Of a DNA stretch of 64,000 nucleotides, positions 28,820 through 38,589 are shown piece after piece. The DNA comes from Ruegeria sp. HKCCD4315 (GTDB taxonomy: Bacteria > Pseudomonadota > Alphaproteobacteria > Rhodobacterales > Rhodobacteraceae), in assembly GCF_013112245.1 (NCBI RefSeq), contig NZ_WVRN01000001.1, forward strand, positions 2,794,501 to 2,858,500, read 5' to 3'. The notes beneath the pieces were generated by a model that saw only the letters and a program-made list of their open reading frames with translations, did not search any database and was not told the origin of the DNA. Position numbers and translations under genes: made by a program. Position 1 is the stretch's first letter. Each line of letters opens with the position of its first letter.

Positions 28820-29644
28820 TCAGGCCAGCCCGAGCATTGTTTTCATTCCACCGATGAAGGTTGCATCGTCCAGCGCCTTGCGGTTGTCGAGATATTCGAC
28901 CGCATCTTCGCCCGCGCGATACCGTAAGGTGTCAGTCCCATCGGTCACCGCCTCCCAGATCACGTCGGCCACAACGCTGGGTGGTGAGGTGCGCGATGCC
29001 ATCTCTTCAGAGCCCCAGGTGCCAAACAGGGCCTGAACCACCGGCTGGTATTCCGTCATACTTTCATCATTAACGAAATCAAACGAGCGGCCGCCGAAAT
29101 CTGTGGCGATCAGCCCGGGCTCGACAATCTTGACCTTGATGCCAGCCGCAGCGAGTTCGTAGTGCAGCGACTCTGATAGACCTTCGACTGCGAACTTCGT
29201 GCCGTGATACAGCGCCCCAAGCGGGAAGGTGATCTGACCGCCGATGGAAGAAATGTTCACGATGCAGCCAGACCCGTTTACCCGCATATGCGGCAATACC
29301 GCTTTGGTTACGGCCAGCAGACCGATGACGTTGGTGTCGAATTGCCGACGAATGCGGTCCAACGGGAACGCCTCCAACGGCCCATAGGCCCCATACCCCG
29401 CATTGTTCAGCAGAACATCGATCTGGCCGAACCGCGCGATCCCTTCTGCAACGGCCGCTGTGATTGAGGCTTCGTCGGTTACGTCCAGACGCGTAACCAG
29501 AACGTTTTCCAGTTGCGATAGCTCGGTTTCCTTTTCCGGGCTGCGCATGGTGGCAATGACGTTCCAACCTTGCTTTTGAAACCGTAGAGCCGTGACTTTG
29601 CCGATACCAGACGACGCGCCGGTGATGAGGATGGTCTGTGCCAT
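28820..29644 (-). CDS. Short-chain dehydrogenase/reductase
   Basis: A 274-residue classical SDR oxidoreductase. The nucleotide loop GASSGIGKVTA, NNAGYG, the catalytic Ser in NISSIGGQ and the YHGTK active-site pair are present. The substrate is unknown; the variant downstream of YxxxK resembles broad-range NADP-dependent ketoreductases. It is divergent from an AraC-type gene 146 bases away, a common regulator-target layout for this SDR group. Confidence 0.87.
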   Translation of the reverse strand: MAQTILITGASSGIGKVTALRFQKQGWNVIATMRSPEKETELSQLENVLVTRLDVTDEASITAAVAEGIARFGQIDVLLNNAGYGAYGPLEAFPLDRIRRQFDTNVIGLLAVTKAVLPHMRVNGSGCIVNISSIGGQITFPLGALYHGTKFAVEGLSESLHYELAAAGIKVKIVEPGLIATDFGGRSFDFVNDESMTEYQPVVQALFGTWGSEEMASRTSPPSVVADVIWEAVTDGTDTLRYRAGEDAVEYLDNRKALDDATFIGGMKTMLGLA

Positions 29645-29790
29645 GATCTTTCTCCGAAGTGATTAGCCTGCCCGAGACATATGCTGTTCTTCCATTCCGC
29701 GCCTGCCAAATTCTCCGCATTACTTGCCTAATTCTCCAGCTTTTCGGAATTCTACTGGCCGCCAAGTTTTCCGCTAAATATACTAAGCAC

Positions 29791-30693
29791 ATGAGAAAGA
29801 CCAAACTGAGTCAATCCGAACTGATCACGGAAATCTGCAATTTTGTGGCAAAAGAAGCAGAAGACGCGCCATTTTACCCGACTGCGCTCGAAGGCTTTGC
29901 GCTTCTGCACGACGTTAAAACCAAGTCCATCGACGCGCAGGTTTATGAACCTATTGTCTGCCTGGTTCTACAAGGGCAGAAAGAAACACGTATTGGCAAT
30001 CGGCTTATCCATTTCGGAGCCGGGGACTCCCTGATCGTCAGCCATTCAGTTCCCGTCATGGCAGCCGTAACTGAAGCCAGCCGTCAGGCACCCTATGTCG
30101 GCCTCGTTCTTTCACTCGATCTGTCCACCTTGCGCAGCCTATATGATGAGGTCGGATCCACTCCCGGAAAAATTGAAGCGGCGCATAGCCTGGCGGCATC
30201 CCAAGCCTCACCAGATCTGATCGATGCTATGACCCGCCTGTTTCGTGCCAGCCAGAGCCCGATCGAGGCAAAGGTTCTGGCCCCGATGATCAGCCGTGAG
30301 ATCCATTACAGGTTGCTACAGGCCGATCACGGCGGAATGCTGCGGCAAATGCTATGGCGTGACAGTGCAGCCAGCCGGATCGCGCGGGTCATTGACGTTA
30401 TCCAAACGGATTTCAAAACCTCACTGCCCGTGTCCGAGCTTGCGCAAATTGCCGGCATGAGCGTTTCCGCCTTTCACACGCATTTCAAAGAGGTGACCGC
30501 CAGATCACCACTGCAATACCAAAAAGAACTCAGATTGCTGGAGGCGCGCCGCCTACTGTCTCATGGATCGCTCAGTGTTTCGCAAGCGGCCTTTGACGTG
30601 GGGTATGAAAGCCCGACCCAATTCAGCCGCGAGTACTCCCGCAAATTTGGAGTTTCTCCACGGCAAGACCTTGGAGCGCAAAGCGCGGCATAA
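29791..30693 (+). CDS. AraC-family transcriptional regulator
   Basis: A 300-residue AraC regulator with the AraC-type N-terminal cupin-like domain (VYEPIVCLVLQGQK, then SHSVPVMAAVTEAS) and two helix-turn-helix motifs at the C terminus (VSELAQIAGMSVSAFHTHFK; VSQAAFDVGYESPTQFSREY). The start at 29791 follows the family; the frame is open 44 codons upstream. Divergent from the SDR gene, its probable target. Confidence 0.88.
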   Translation: MRKTKLSQSELITEICNFVAKEAEDAPFYPTALEGFALLHDVKTKSIDAQVYEPIVCLVLQGQKETRIGNRLIHFGAGDSLIVSHSVPVMAAVTEASRQAPYVGLVLSLDLSTLRSLYDEVGSTPGKIEAAHSLAASQASPDLIDAMTRLFRASQSPIEAKVLAPMISREIHYRLLQADHGGMLRQMLWRDSAASRIARVIDVIQTDFKTSLPVSELAQIAGMSVSAFHTHFKEVTARSPLQYQKELRLLEARRLLSHGSLSVSQAAFDVGYESPTQFSREYSRKFGVSPRQDLGAQSAA

Positions 30694-30719
30694 AAAAGGC
30701 CGCGCAACTTGCGCGGCCT
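30691..30719 (-). terminator. Rho-independent terminator of rpsD
   Basis: Ten-bp perfect stem (30697-30706 with 30710-30719), 3-base loop, followed on the minus strand by six T. It touches the end of the AraC gene on the other strand and lies about 25 bases after the rpsD stop. Confidence 0.9.
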
Positions 30720-30743
30720 CGAAATTCTTGGTGTCGGCGAAGA

Positions 30744-31364
30744 TTAGTTCTTCGCGTAGAATTCGACGACCAGGTTCGGTTCCATCATCACCGGATAAGG
30801 CACATCGCTCAGGCCCGGTGCGCGGACGAAAGTCGCGGTCATTTTCGAGTGGTCAGCGTCGATGTAATCGGGCACGTCACGCTCGGCCAGAGCAGCAGCT
30901 TCCAAAACGATGGCCAGTTGCTTGGACTTGTCACGCACTTCGATCACGTCGCCTTCTTTGACGCGGTAGCTGGGGATGTTAACCCGCTTACCGTTCACTT
31001 TGACGTGGCCGTGGTTCACGAATTGACGTGCAGCAAAAACGGTCGGAACGAACTTGGCGCGGTAGACAACGGCGTCCAGGCGGCGCTCCAGCAGACCGAT
31101 CAGGTTTTCACCGGTGTCGCCTTTGACACGCTCGGCTTCGGCATAAATGCGGCGGAACTGCTTCTCGGTCAGGTCGCCATAGTAGCCTTTCAGCTTCTGC
31201 TTGGCGCGCAGCTGCAGACCGAAGTCCGACAGTTTGCCCTTGCGGCGCTGGCCGTGCTGGCCGGGGCCGTATTCACGACGGTTGATCGGGGATTTCGGAC
31301 GACCCCAGATGTTTTCGCCCATCCGGCGGTCGATTTTGTACTTGGCAGACGTGCGTTTGGTCAC
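30744..31364 (-). CDS. rpsD: 30S ribosomal protein S4
   Basis: Primary 16S rRNA-binding protein of the small subunit. 206 residues with a GTG start at 31364 ([21 protein letters not shown]) and a strong aaggaga SD. The S4 RNA-binding domain is seen in [14 protein letters not shown] and [22 protein letters not shown]. The N-terminal Cys4 zinc knuckle of some S4 proteins is absent, as in other alphaproteobacteria. The open frame extends upstream through the leader, which is not coding. Monocistronic with its own terminator. Confidence 0.97.
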   Translation of the reverse strand: MTKRTSAKYKIDRRMGENIWGRPKSPINRREYGPGQHGQRRKGKLSDFGLQLRAKQKLKGYYGDLTEKQFRRIYAEAERVKGDTGENLIGLLERRLDAVVYRAKFVPTVFAARQFVNHGHVKVNGKRVNIPSYRVKEGDVIEVRDKSKQLAIVLEAAALAERDVPDYIDADHSKMTATFVRAPGLSDVPYPVMMEPNLVVEFYAKN

Positions 31365-31606
31365 GGCTGATCTCCTTCGTCTTGAACGAAGCCCTAAAGG
31401 GCCACTATGAAGGGCGTTGTCCTCTTGAGGTTTCCCCCATGACAGGCATCCCCTTGCGGGGGCCACCAACACCAATGAAGCCGCGCTTATATCCGCAGAG
31501 TTCACAGAGTCAATAAGCGAAATCAGAAAGGGATGTAGCTAAGTGCAAACGCATCGAAAGAGTGCGGCCCGTAACCCGCCAGCGGAAAGCCGGGTAGCGA
31601 TTGGGC

Positions 31607-32071
31607 TTAGGTCTGCCGCGATGCGGCCTGACGTGGAAAGCTTACAACTGTCGAGTCATAAGTAGGCTGAGCAAATGTTGATGCAGCGAAGTCATTTACT
31701 TCGCTGACCCAAAATGCCTGATCCCGTGGCGGACATCCGTCGACAAACACAAATGTCGGGTCAATTTCGCCCTCTTGTACGACCAGATCCGCTCTGAACC
31801 GCTGTGCACCGTTGGTCAACACGACTGAGCCGCACACCTCTCCGGTAACATCACGAACAACTGCGAACCGATCCTTTGTCACAGATGTAATCGCACCTGC
31901 ACTGCCGGATCGCTCAATTGCCTGCTCGACGTCATTATTCAGGAAAACGGCCTGACCCCGCCAGGACCACGCTGCTCCAACGACCAGAAACGCCCAAGGC
32001 GGCGCTTCGAGCTCATCAAGCTCTGTCTGCTTCCATGAAATGGCTATTTGACCGTTTGCACCGGCTCTCAT
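31607..32071 (-). CDS. Hypothetical protein
   Basis: An open frame of about 154 residues (start at 32071; longer with upstream starts to 32158) that matches no family I know. It is mixed beta-like, with no signal peptide at the chosen start, two Cys and an acidic middle. The next gene on its strand, rpsD, ends far upstream behind its own terminator, and nothing close points to a function. It may be real, as it has coding-like base bias over most of its length, but the start is uncertain. Confidence 0.4.
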   Translation of the reverse strand: MRAGANGQIAISWKQTELDELEAPPWAFLVVGAAWSWRGQAVFLNNDVEQAIERSGSAGAITSVTKDRFAVVRDVTGEVCGSVVLTNGAQRFRADLVVQEGEIDPTFVFVDGCPPRDQAFWVSEVNDFAASTFAQPTYDSTVVSFPRQAASRQT

Positions 32072-32422
32072 CTGCCCACTCGCACTTTTTACCACCCCAA
32101 CACTAATCCAACGCTTATCAGCACAAATTTCGGCGGAAAAGAGACGGAATTGCAGCATTCACGAGAATGTTGCATATGTGAATCACAACCCTGTGAAGTG
32201 CACCCAAAGTTTTGCTGCAGCGTCAAAGGCTTCATGACAAATTCCCTTTGCAAGCCGAATTGCATAGATGTTTCCAGCAAGTATCCAATTGATACCCGAG
32301 ACTCCGGAAAAAGCTGATCCACGCGCGCGCGGCAAGCGACATCACAAAAACCGAAGCGACCTACAAGACTGCGCTGGAATGGCCTAAATCTATTCTAACG
32401 ATGATCGTTTTGGAGAAGGTGC
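32072..32422. other. Gene-free stretch between hypothetical protein and DUF3299 gene
   Basis: About 350 bases holding the divergent upstream regions of both neighbours. I see no RNA gene, repeat or clear promoter here. It is more AT-rich than the genes around it. Confidence 0.5.
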
Positions 32423-33094
32423 ATGCGGAACTGGCTCAGGTATGCAATAATGGCCGCGCTGGCCTTTGCAACGCAACCCTCGGTCGCGGCATCCGGAATT
32501 GCGCTTGAATGGTCTGACCTTCCCGCCCCCTCCGCGCAGGTGTTTGAAGACCCTTTTCGCGACCTCAGCGCCGAACAGATGGACGACCTACAGTTTGCCG
32601 TACGCTTACGGGTCAGGTTGCAACAGAATGCCGGCAGCGCCGAAGAACGCGCCAAATGGCAAGAGTTGCTGAACGAGACAGAAACCGCGCTGGCCCAAGA
32701 TCAGATAGACGTCGACTGGATGCTGAACCAGCGCGAGGCTGTCATCCAGAGGCGCACAGTTGCGGGAACAGCCGGCAACCCATTGCATGATGGTCAAACC
32801 ATCACACTGGACGGTTTTGCGATTCCCGCGCCACCAGATGCAGATTGTCATCCTGTCGCTTATCTGGTGCCCGAGCCAGGAATGTGTAGCCACAGGCCCC
32901 CGCCACCGCCAAACCAGATGATCCGCGTGCTGCTGAACGGCGACTGGGCACCGACCTACTACCATGAACCGGTACGTTTGACTGGGGTGCTGTCGATTGC
33001 ACCCACAGAAGAGCAGATGGTGGTCGTGGATGGCCTGATGCCGATGCGCGCGACGTTTCTGCTGGAAGTTGATCAGGTCTATCCACTGGCCTAA
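32423..33094 (+). CDS. DUF3299 exported protein
   Basis: A 223-residue exported protein of the DUF3299 family. A signal peptide covers residues 1-23 (ending VAAS). The C-terminal domain shows the family hallmark YLVPEPGMCSHRPPPPPNQ, with its Cys-x-His, then a beta segment ending LLEVDQVYP. Members often sit near lipoprotein-release or metal/lipoprotein transport genes but have no proven role; no such transporter is next to this one. Confidence 0.82.
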   Translation: MRNWLRYAIMAALAFATQPSVAASGIALEWSDLPAPSAQVFEDPFRDLSAEQMDDLQFAVRLRVRLQQNAGSAEERAKWQELLNETETALAQDQIDVDWMLNQREAVIQRRTVAGTAGNPLHDGQTITLDGFAIPAPPDADCHPVAYLVPEPGMCSHRPPPPPNQMIRVLLNGDWAPTYYHEPVRLTGVLSIAPTEEQMVVVDGLMPMRATFLLEVDQVYPLA

Positions 33095-33310
33095 CCTGAA
33101 GAAAATCCGGAATGGAACCAAACCCTGCTGGATCGTATCCGCGCGGCGGATCATCGTAAGACCGGAGGCTTGGGGTCAGTCGACTGATTAACGGTACAAG
33201 CCTTAAGGAAGCCCCTTTGCCGCGCTTTTCTGTTTCGGTGTTAAATGCCCGCAACTTCGATAAAGAGAAACCGACAGGGTCCCGAACGAACCCTGCCGAA
33301 TCGTCGTAGA

Positions 33311-34144
33311 TCACTTCAAAGGTAAGCAGATCTCGGTCAGCAAATCCTCGGGCGCTGTATCGCGCGGATCGTTGAGGTAAATCTCGTAGCAAGGTTGATC
33401 CGCAGGTTCTTCACCAGACTCCGGCAGCCAATTGCCGAACAGGCTGTGATAGGCCGCCGCGATCCCTGAATATGGCCCTTTGTAGGTCAGCACAGCCGTC
33501 TTGCCGCCCGGAATCGATAGTTCGTCCAGGCCTTCAGGGGTGTTTTCACCCCGGAACTCAGCCCCTGCATAGCTGCGCAGTTGATCTTCTGGCACGTCAT
33601 CGGGGCTATCAAAATACAACGCAAGCACAGGCCCAATCTGCGGCCATAGCTGACGGGATTCGCACATGGCCCCAAACGCTTCAAAGCTTTTGCCGATCTC
33701 GGAATAGGCCCCTTTATGCGGCAGCGCGACAACACGGCGGGCGGGTTCAGTACGTGTGGTAACAGGATGCATCGGATATCCTCCGGTTTTGAAATCAGGA
33801 TGAGCGGGAAGAAATTGACCCGCCTTGCGAAAGGCAGCGGGACTGCTGCCATAAGCCTCGGAAAAGGCGCGCGCAAAGGAACTTGGATTGGGATACCCGA
33901 CAGATAACGCGATATCAGAAATCGCTTTATCTGACTGTACCAGCCATGTGGCCGCACGGTGCAAGCGCACACGGCGCACCGCCTGTGCACAGGTTTCGCC
34001 GGTCAGGGCGCGAAACACCCGGTGCCAGTGAAACCGTGACATCGCCGCCACGTCAGCAAGCGCATCCAAAGACAGGTCCCCGGCGGGGTTGTCATGGATA
34101 TACGCCAGTACGCGCAACACGCGGTCTTCATAGCTGGTGGGCAT
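33311..34144 (-). CDS. AraC regulator with GyrI-like effector domain
   Basis: A 277-residue regulator of the Rob/SoxS type with an N-terminal AraC DNA-binding domain (residues 8-105; SLDALADVAAMSRFHWHRVF and ISDIALSVGYPNPSSFARAF) and a C-terminal GyrI/BmrR-type effector-binding domain (GAYSEIGKSFEAF, then GGKTAVLTYKGPYSGI and the last strand). Such proteins sense lipophilic or cationic drugs and tune efflux or metabolism. Start at 34144 chosen over an upstream in-frame start. Divergent from accA. Confidence 0.87.
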   Translation of the reverse strand: MPTSYEDRVLRVLAYIHDNPAGDLSLDALADVAAMSRFHWHRVFRALTGETCAQAVRRVRLHRAATWLVQSDKAISDIALSVGYPNPSSFARAFSEAYGSSPAAFRKAGQFLPAHPDFKTGGYPMHPVTTRTEPARRVVALPHKGAYSEIGKSFEAFGAMCESRQLWPQIGPVLALYFDSPDDVPEDQLRSYAGAEFRGENTPEGLDELSIPGGKTAVLTYKGPYSGIAAAYHSLFGNWLPESGEEPADQPCYEIYLNDPRDTAPEDLLTEICLPLK

Positions 34145-34265
34145 CCGTGTCGTTCCTTCTTGCTGCCAATCCGTAGTCGCATATCCCGAGCCCACAAATC
34201 TTGCTGAGTTGCATCCCGGCGAACGTCAGGTCATATAGCAAAGAACTTCCGCGTTGAGAGGCGTC

Positions 34266-35228
34266 ATGACCCAGTATCTGGATTTCGAAAAACCGCTGGC
34301 CGAGATCGAAGGCAAAGCTGAAGAGCTGCGCGCGCTGGCCCGCGCAAACGAAGAAATGGACGTGGCCGAAGAAGCGGCCGCTTTGGACACCAAAGCCTCC
34401 AAGTTGCTGGACGAGCTTTATGCCGATCTGACCCCCTGGCGGAAATGCCAGGTGGCGCGTCATCCGGAACGTCCGCATTGCAACGACTATGTGGATGCGC
34501 TGTTCACTGAATTCACACCGCTGGCAGGAGACCGCAACTTCGCCGACGATCTGGCCGTGATTGGTGGCCTGGCACGATTCAACGATCAGCCGGTGATGGT
34601 GATTGGACACGAAAAAGGCTCGGACACCAAATCGCGGATTGAGCGTAATTTTGGCATGGCCCGACCAGAAGGGTATCGCAAGGCCGTTCGCCTGATGGAG
34701 ATGGCCGGACGTTTTGGACTGCCGGTCATCACCTTGATCGATACTGCCGGCGCCTACCCCGGCAAAGGGGCCGAGGAACGTGGCCAGTCAGAAGCCATCG
34801 CGCGTTCGACTGAGATGTGCCTGAAGATCGGCGTGCCTTTGGTCTCGGTCATCATTGGTGAAGGTGGGTCAGGCGGCGCTGTGGCCTTTGCGACAGCAAA
34901 CCGCGTCGCAATGTTGGAACACTCGGTCTATTCGGTGATCTCGCCCGAAGGCTGCGCATCGATCTTGTGGAAAGACGCAGAAAAGATGCGCGAAGCGGCC
35001 GAAGCGCTGCGTCTGACCGCGCAGGACCTTTATAAGCTGGGCGTGTGCGACCGGATCATCACCGAGCCTAAAGGCGGCGCGCATCGCAACCGCCCGGCAG
35101 CCGTGGAAGCCGTACGCTCGGCCATCACCGCCATGCTGCAAGAGCTGGACGGCAAAGATGCAGCGGCCCTGATTCAGGACCGCCGTCAGAAATTCCTGGA
35201 TATCGGTTCAAAAGGGCTGGCGGCGTAA
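34266..35228 (+). CDS. accA: Acetyl-CoA carboxylase carboxyltransferase subunit alpha
   Basis: Transfers the carboxyl group from carboxybiotin to acetyl-CoA with AccD, giving malonyl-CoA for fatty acid synthesis. 320 residues. The N-terminal helical part ([17 protein letters not shown]) and the crotonase-like core with [30 protein letters not shown] and [12 protein letters not shown] are fully typical. Start at 34266. It converges on the lytic transglycosylase gene with only three bases between stops. Confidence 0.97.
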   Translation: MTQYLDFEKPLAEIEGKAEELRALARANEEMDVAEEAAALDTKASKLLDELYADLTPWRKCQVARHPERPHCNDYVDALFTEFTPLAGDRNFADDLAVIGGLARFNDQPVMVIGHEKGSDTKSRIERNFGMARPEGYRKAVRLMEMAGRFGLPVITLIDTAGAYPGKGAEERGQSEAIARSTEMCLKIGVPLVSVIIGEGGSGGAVAFATANRVAMLEHSVYSVISPEGCASILWKDAEKMREAAEALRLTAQDLYKLGVCDRIITEPKGGAHRNRPAAVEAVRSAITAMLQELDGKDAAALIQDRRQKFLDIGSKGLAA

Positions 35229-35231
35229 CCG

Positions 35232-36362
35232 TCAGCCGCCCAAGCGGCGCAGCAAACCAATCGAAGGTTCACCCGTGACAGGCAAGCCATTTGCGCTTTG
35301 ATAAGCGCTGATGGCGGATGTGGTATTCTTGCCGATCACCCCATCTGCGCCTTTGGTGTCATACCCGGCGGATGTCAGCTGGCGTTGCAACTCTTTACGG
35401 TCCTCCAACGTCAGACCATTTGCGTCCGGTCCGAACGAGGCCTGAAACGGCGCGCCACCTGCGATCCTGTCTGCCAGATGGCCCACACCAATCGCGTAGC
35501 TGTCCGAGTTGTTATAGCGCTTGATCACTTGAAAATTGCGGAACACAGCAATACGAGGCCCCGGTGTCTGAGGTTGCAACACAGCGACGGGTGTGCCGGA
35601 CACGGTCCCAGCTTCTCCACCCCAAGGTTGACCCCGCACCCAACCGGCGCGCGCCAGATACGACGCCGTAGAAGCCAGCGAGTCCGTCGGATCTTCGGAC
35701 CAGATATCGCGCCGCCCGTCACCGGTGAAATCCACCGCATAGGCAAGGTATGAGGTCGGAATGAACTGCGTATGCCCCATTGCCCCGGCCCAGCTGCCAG
35801 TCATGTTAGCGGGTGTTGTGTCGCCCTCTTGCAGAATGCGCAGCGCCGCGACCAGTTGCTTTTCAAAAAACGCGCCGCGCCGTCCGTCATAGGCCAGCGT
35901 CGAAGTGGCTGAGATCACGGGCACATCGCCGCGACGCGCACCATAGCGACTTTCCAGACCCCACACGGCCACGACAACTTCCTTGTCCACACCATACTGC
36001 GCTTCGATCTGCGACAGGGTACCGTTATACTGTCGAAGCATCTTTTGACCGGTTTCAATCCGTTCATCCGATGCAGCAATGGCTAGATAATCCTCGAGCG
36101 AGCGCTTGAATTCGACCTGGTTGCGGTCGCGTTCGATTACGTCGGGCAGATACCCTGCCCCGCGGAATGCCTGATCAAGTGTGGTCTGTGAAATTCCTTG
36201 CGAAGACGCGCGGGTCTTGAACCCGGCAACCCAGGCGTCCCAACCAGCGTTTGGAACCGCCCGCATGCGCGATGCAGGGGCGCTTGACGGAGCACTGCCG
36301 CCCGAACAGGCAGCCAATAGCGATGATCCAAGGCAAATAGAAAAGGCACGGCGTGTAATCAT
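35232..36362 (-). CDS. Lytic murein transglycosylase (MltB family) with peptidoglycan-binding domain
   Basis: Cleaves peptidoglycan glycan strands to 1,6-anhydromuropeptides. 376 residues. A lipoprotein-type signal (SSLLAACSGG, lipid Cys about residue 19) is preceded by a twin-Arg. The SLT_2 domain has GLESRYG with the catalytic Glu, AMGHTQFIPTSY and DGRRDIWS. A PG_binding_1 domain ends the protein (KGADGVIGKNTTSAISAYQ). Probably an inner or outer membrane lipoprotein in the periplasm. Single gene. Confidence 0.92.
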   Translation of the reverse strand: MITRRAFSICLGSSLLAACSGGSAPSSAPASRMRAVPNAGWDAWVAGFKTRASSQGISQTTLDQAFRGAGYLPDVIERDRNQVEFKRSLEDYLAIAASDERIETGQKMLRQYNGTLSQIEAQYGVDKEVVVAVWGLESRYGARRGDVPVISATSTLAYDGRRGAFFEKQLVAALRILQEGDTTPANMTGSWAGAMGHTQFIPTSYLAYAVDFTGDGRRDIWSEDPTDSLASTASYLARAGWVRGQPWGGEAGTVSGTPVAVLQPQTPGPRIAVFRNFQVIKRYNNSDSYAIGVGHLADRIAGGAPFQASFGPDANGLTLEDRKELQRQLTSAGYDTKGADGVIGKNTTSAISAYQSANGLPVTGEPSIGLLRRLGG

Positions 36363-36475
36363 GGTTGGGGTCTGCTCTTGTTTGTGATTTGGCACAAGCG
36401 TACCTCAGCAGAACCCCACAAGCCAGAAGCGTGATGCCGTGAATGGGCAGCATTGTGATGTCGGCGGGAAGCCGC

Positions 36476-37123
36476 TCAGCTTACCAGCAAACGCAACCCC
36501 TGCGTTACATCCGAGCGTACCGCCAGCCGCAAACCGGGCTCGTCCCCGGCCTTTAGCGCAGCAATGATCAGCTTGTGATAATGCGGGGGCTCGGTCCGCC
36601 GTAGACGCCCATACAACGCCCGCATTGTTGGTCCCAATTGCAACCAGACCGTTTCAGCAATGGCCAGCATCGCAGGCGCTTGTGCGCGCAGATACAATGT
36701 GCGGTGAAACTCCAGATTCGACCGAATATAGCCAACCGCATCCCGCTTGGTCACCATTTCAGCAACGGTCATATTGATGCTCTGCAACCTATCAATCAGT
36801 GCGATATGCGCGCGAGGCAATGCCCGGCTGGCCAACTCGACCTCTAGCAGCGCACGCAACGCCGCCAACTCCTCGATCCGGTCATTTGTCAGCTCAGGGG
36901 TCGAAACGCGGCCCGAGGTCGACAGGAACAGCGCACCTTCAGCAGCCAGACGGCGTACCGCCTCGCGCGCTGGCGTCATCGAGACGCCGAACTCCTTCCC
37001 AATGCCGCGCAAGGTCAGAGCCTGACCCGGTGCCATCTCACCATGCATGATTCTGGATCGCAGAGCCCGGTACACCCGGTCATGTGTGGCAGTTTGGGTT
37101 TCGGAAGAGCGCGCGCTTATCAT
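36476..37123 (-). CDS. GntR-family transcriptional regulator (FCD type)
   Basis: A 215-residue regulator. The N-terminal GntR winged helix (DRVYRALRSRIMHGEMAPG, VSMTPAREAVRRLAAEGAL) is followed by a C-terminal FCD helical domain (LRALLEVELASRA, NLEFHRTLY, LIIAALKAGD) that binds small carboxylates through a metal. No catabolic genes adjoin, so the target is unknown. Confidence 0.87.
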   Translation of the reverse strand: MISARSSETQTATHDRVYRALRSRIMHGEMAPGQALTLRGIGKEFGVSMTPAREAVRRLAAEGALFLSTSGRVSTPELTNDRIEELAALRALLEVELASRALPRAHIALIDRLQSINMTVAEMVTKRDAVGYIRSNLEFHRTLYLRAQAPAMLAIAETVWLQLGPTMRALYGRLRRTEPPHYHKLIIAALKAGDEPGLRLAVRSDVTQGLRLLVS

Positions 37124-37153
37124 CCACTTATGTGATCACAAAATGGCGCAAGG

Positions 37154-37849
37154 TCAACTCGGATCAGCGTCAAACCTGTAGCGATGCAATTCGGCACCAT
37201 TATCGCGCAACCAGCGGCGAGGTTTCTGATACGGGCCAAAGATCTTCTCGACCTGTTCCCAAAACGCGCGCGAATGATTCATCTCAGCCAAATGCGCCAC
37301 TTCATGGGCCGCCACGTAATGCAACACTTCAGGCGGTGCCAGTATAAGACGCCACGAGAACATCAAGCCACCGTGCGAGCTGCAGGATCCCCAGCGGGAC
37401 CGCGTGTCGCGCAGGCTGAGCGTTGTATACGGGCGTCCAAGCATCGCAGCATAGTCATCACACGCACCGGACAAACGGTCTCGGGCCAGCTCCTTGAGAA
37501 ACCGGGCCAATCGCCGCGCCTCGGCACCTTCAGGAACCTCGACTTCATGTGCCTGAAGCAACACGCGACGACCAGTTGCCGGAACGATTCGCCGATCAAT
37601 GCCTTCAATTGGGATCGTTTGCCCAAACTGAACCCGGGCCATATCCGGCCGATCCTGCAAATGCTGCCGGATCCACTCTTCCTTGGTGCGTGCAAAACTA
37701 AGGGCCTCTGTTTCAGGTACTCCGATCGGGTAAGTCAACGTAACCCGCCCATCCAGTTGGGAAATACGCAAACTGATACGCCGCGCCCGGGCCGATTTGC
37801 GCAGCCTCAATGGTACCGGCGGCGTCCCTGGCAATGCGTGCTCTCCCAT
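37154..37849 (-). CDS. YgjP/DUF45-type metallopeptidase
   Basis: A 231-residue protein of the YgjP/DUF45 (M48-like) family. The zinc motif HEVAHLAEMNH (HExxH plus a third His) lies in the C-terminal half after TRSRWGSCSSHG. Family members include proteins near restriction-modification genes and general SprT-like proteases; the substrate here is unknown. Start at 37849 (MGEHALPG); the frame remains open upstream. Divergent from the TIGR02300 gene. Confidence 0.85.
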   Translation of the reverse strand: MGEHALPGTPPVPLRLRKSARARRISLRISQLDGRVTLTYPIGVPETEALSFARTKEEWIRQHLQDRPDMARVQFGQTIPIEGIDRRIVPATGRRVLLQAHEVEVPEGAEARRLARFLKELARDRLSGACDDYAAMLGRPYTTLSLRDTRSRWGSCSSHGGLMFSWRLILAPPEVLHYVAAHEVAHLAEMNHSRAFWEQVEKIFGPYQKPRRWLRDNGAELHRYRFDADPS

Positions 37850-37949
37850 ATCGCGACACCTCCTGCGCAAAGACTTTGACAGTACCCGCCAGCTGTGGCA
37901 CGTGGACTGAATCATTTAGACGACTCACCTGATATCAAGGGGAATTGAC

Positions 37950-38276
37950 ATGCCCAAGGAAGAATGGGGCGTAAAGCGCGTTTGCCCGACAACCGGTAAG
38001 CGGTTTTACGACCTGAACAAGGACCCGATCATCAGCCCCTACACTGGCGAGATAGTGGAGCTTGAAACATCCAAAAGCCGCATGATCGCGGCGGATGCAG
38101 AAGATGCAGCTTCGGTCAAAGCGCGTGAAAACGCGTCGGAAGAAGATCTGGTTCTGGACGATGACGATAATGTCGATGTCGAACTGGATGACGATCTGCT
38201 GGACGACGATGATGACAATAGCGATGACGTATCTTTGGACGACATCACCGACATGTCCTCGGAAGACGACAACTGA
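37950..38276 (+). CDS. TIGR02300 family acidic protein
   Basis: A 108-residue alphaproteobacterial protein. The conserved N-terminal block (EEWGVKRVCPTTGKRFYDLN, DPIISPYTGE) with a single Cys resembles a half zinc ribbon; the C-terminal half is almost all Asp/Glu/Ser, giving an extremely acidic tail. Function unknown. A good SD (aagggga) and a terminator flank it, so it is a single-gene unit just upstream of the tRNA. Confidence 0.9.
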   Translation: MPKEEWGVKRVCPTTGKRFYDLNKDPIISPYTGEIVELETSKSRMIAADAEDAASVKARENASEEDLVLDDDDNVDVELDDDLLDDDDDNSDDVSLDDITDMSSEDDN

Positions 38277-38284
38277 TCAAGCAG

Positions 38285-38310
38285 AAGGCGGCCCCAAGGG
38301 TCGCCTTTTT
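38285..38310 (+). terminator. Rho-independent terminator after TIGR02300 gene
   Basis: Nine-bp stem (38285-38293 with 38299-38307, one G-T pair), 5-base loop, then a T run. It starts 8 bases after the stop codon. Confidence 0.85.
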
Positions 38311-38419
38311 CATTTGACTTTAGGCCGGCACGGAAAGTTGCTGTGATTTCCATTTTTGGACTTGCACTCGGCGCGTCTGTCTCATAAACGTCCGCTCACC
38401 GTGTCGACGGTACCATGAT

Positions 38420-38495
<76 letters not shown>

Positions 38496-38589
38496 AAACC
38501 CTGCACAAAACCAAGCGCTACACCTAGAACCCTTAGCAAGAAGTGCTGGGCGTTGTCATGAACGCTTCTGTGCAGTAGCGTCCAGCACC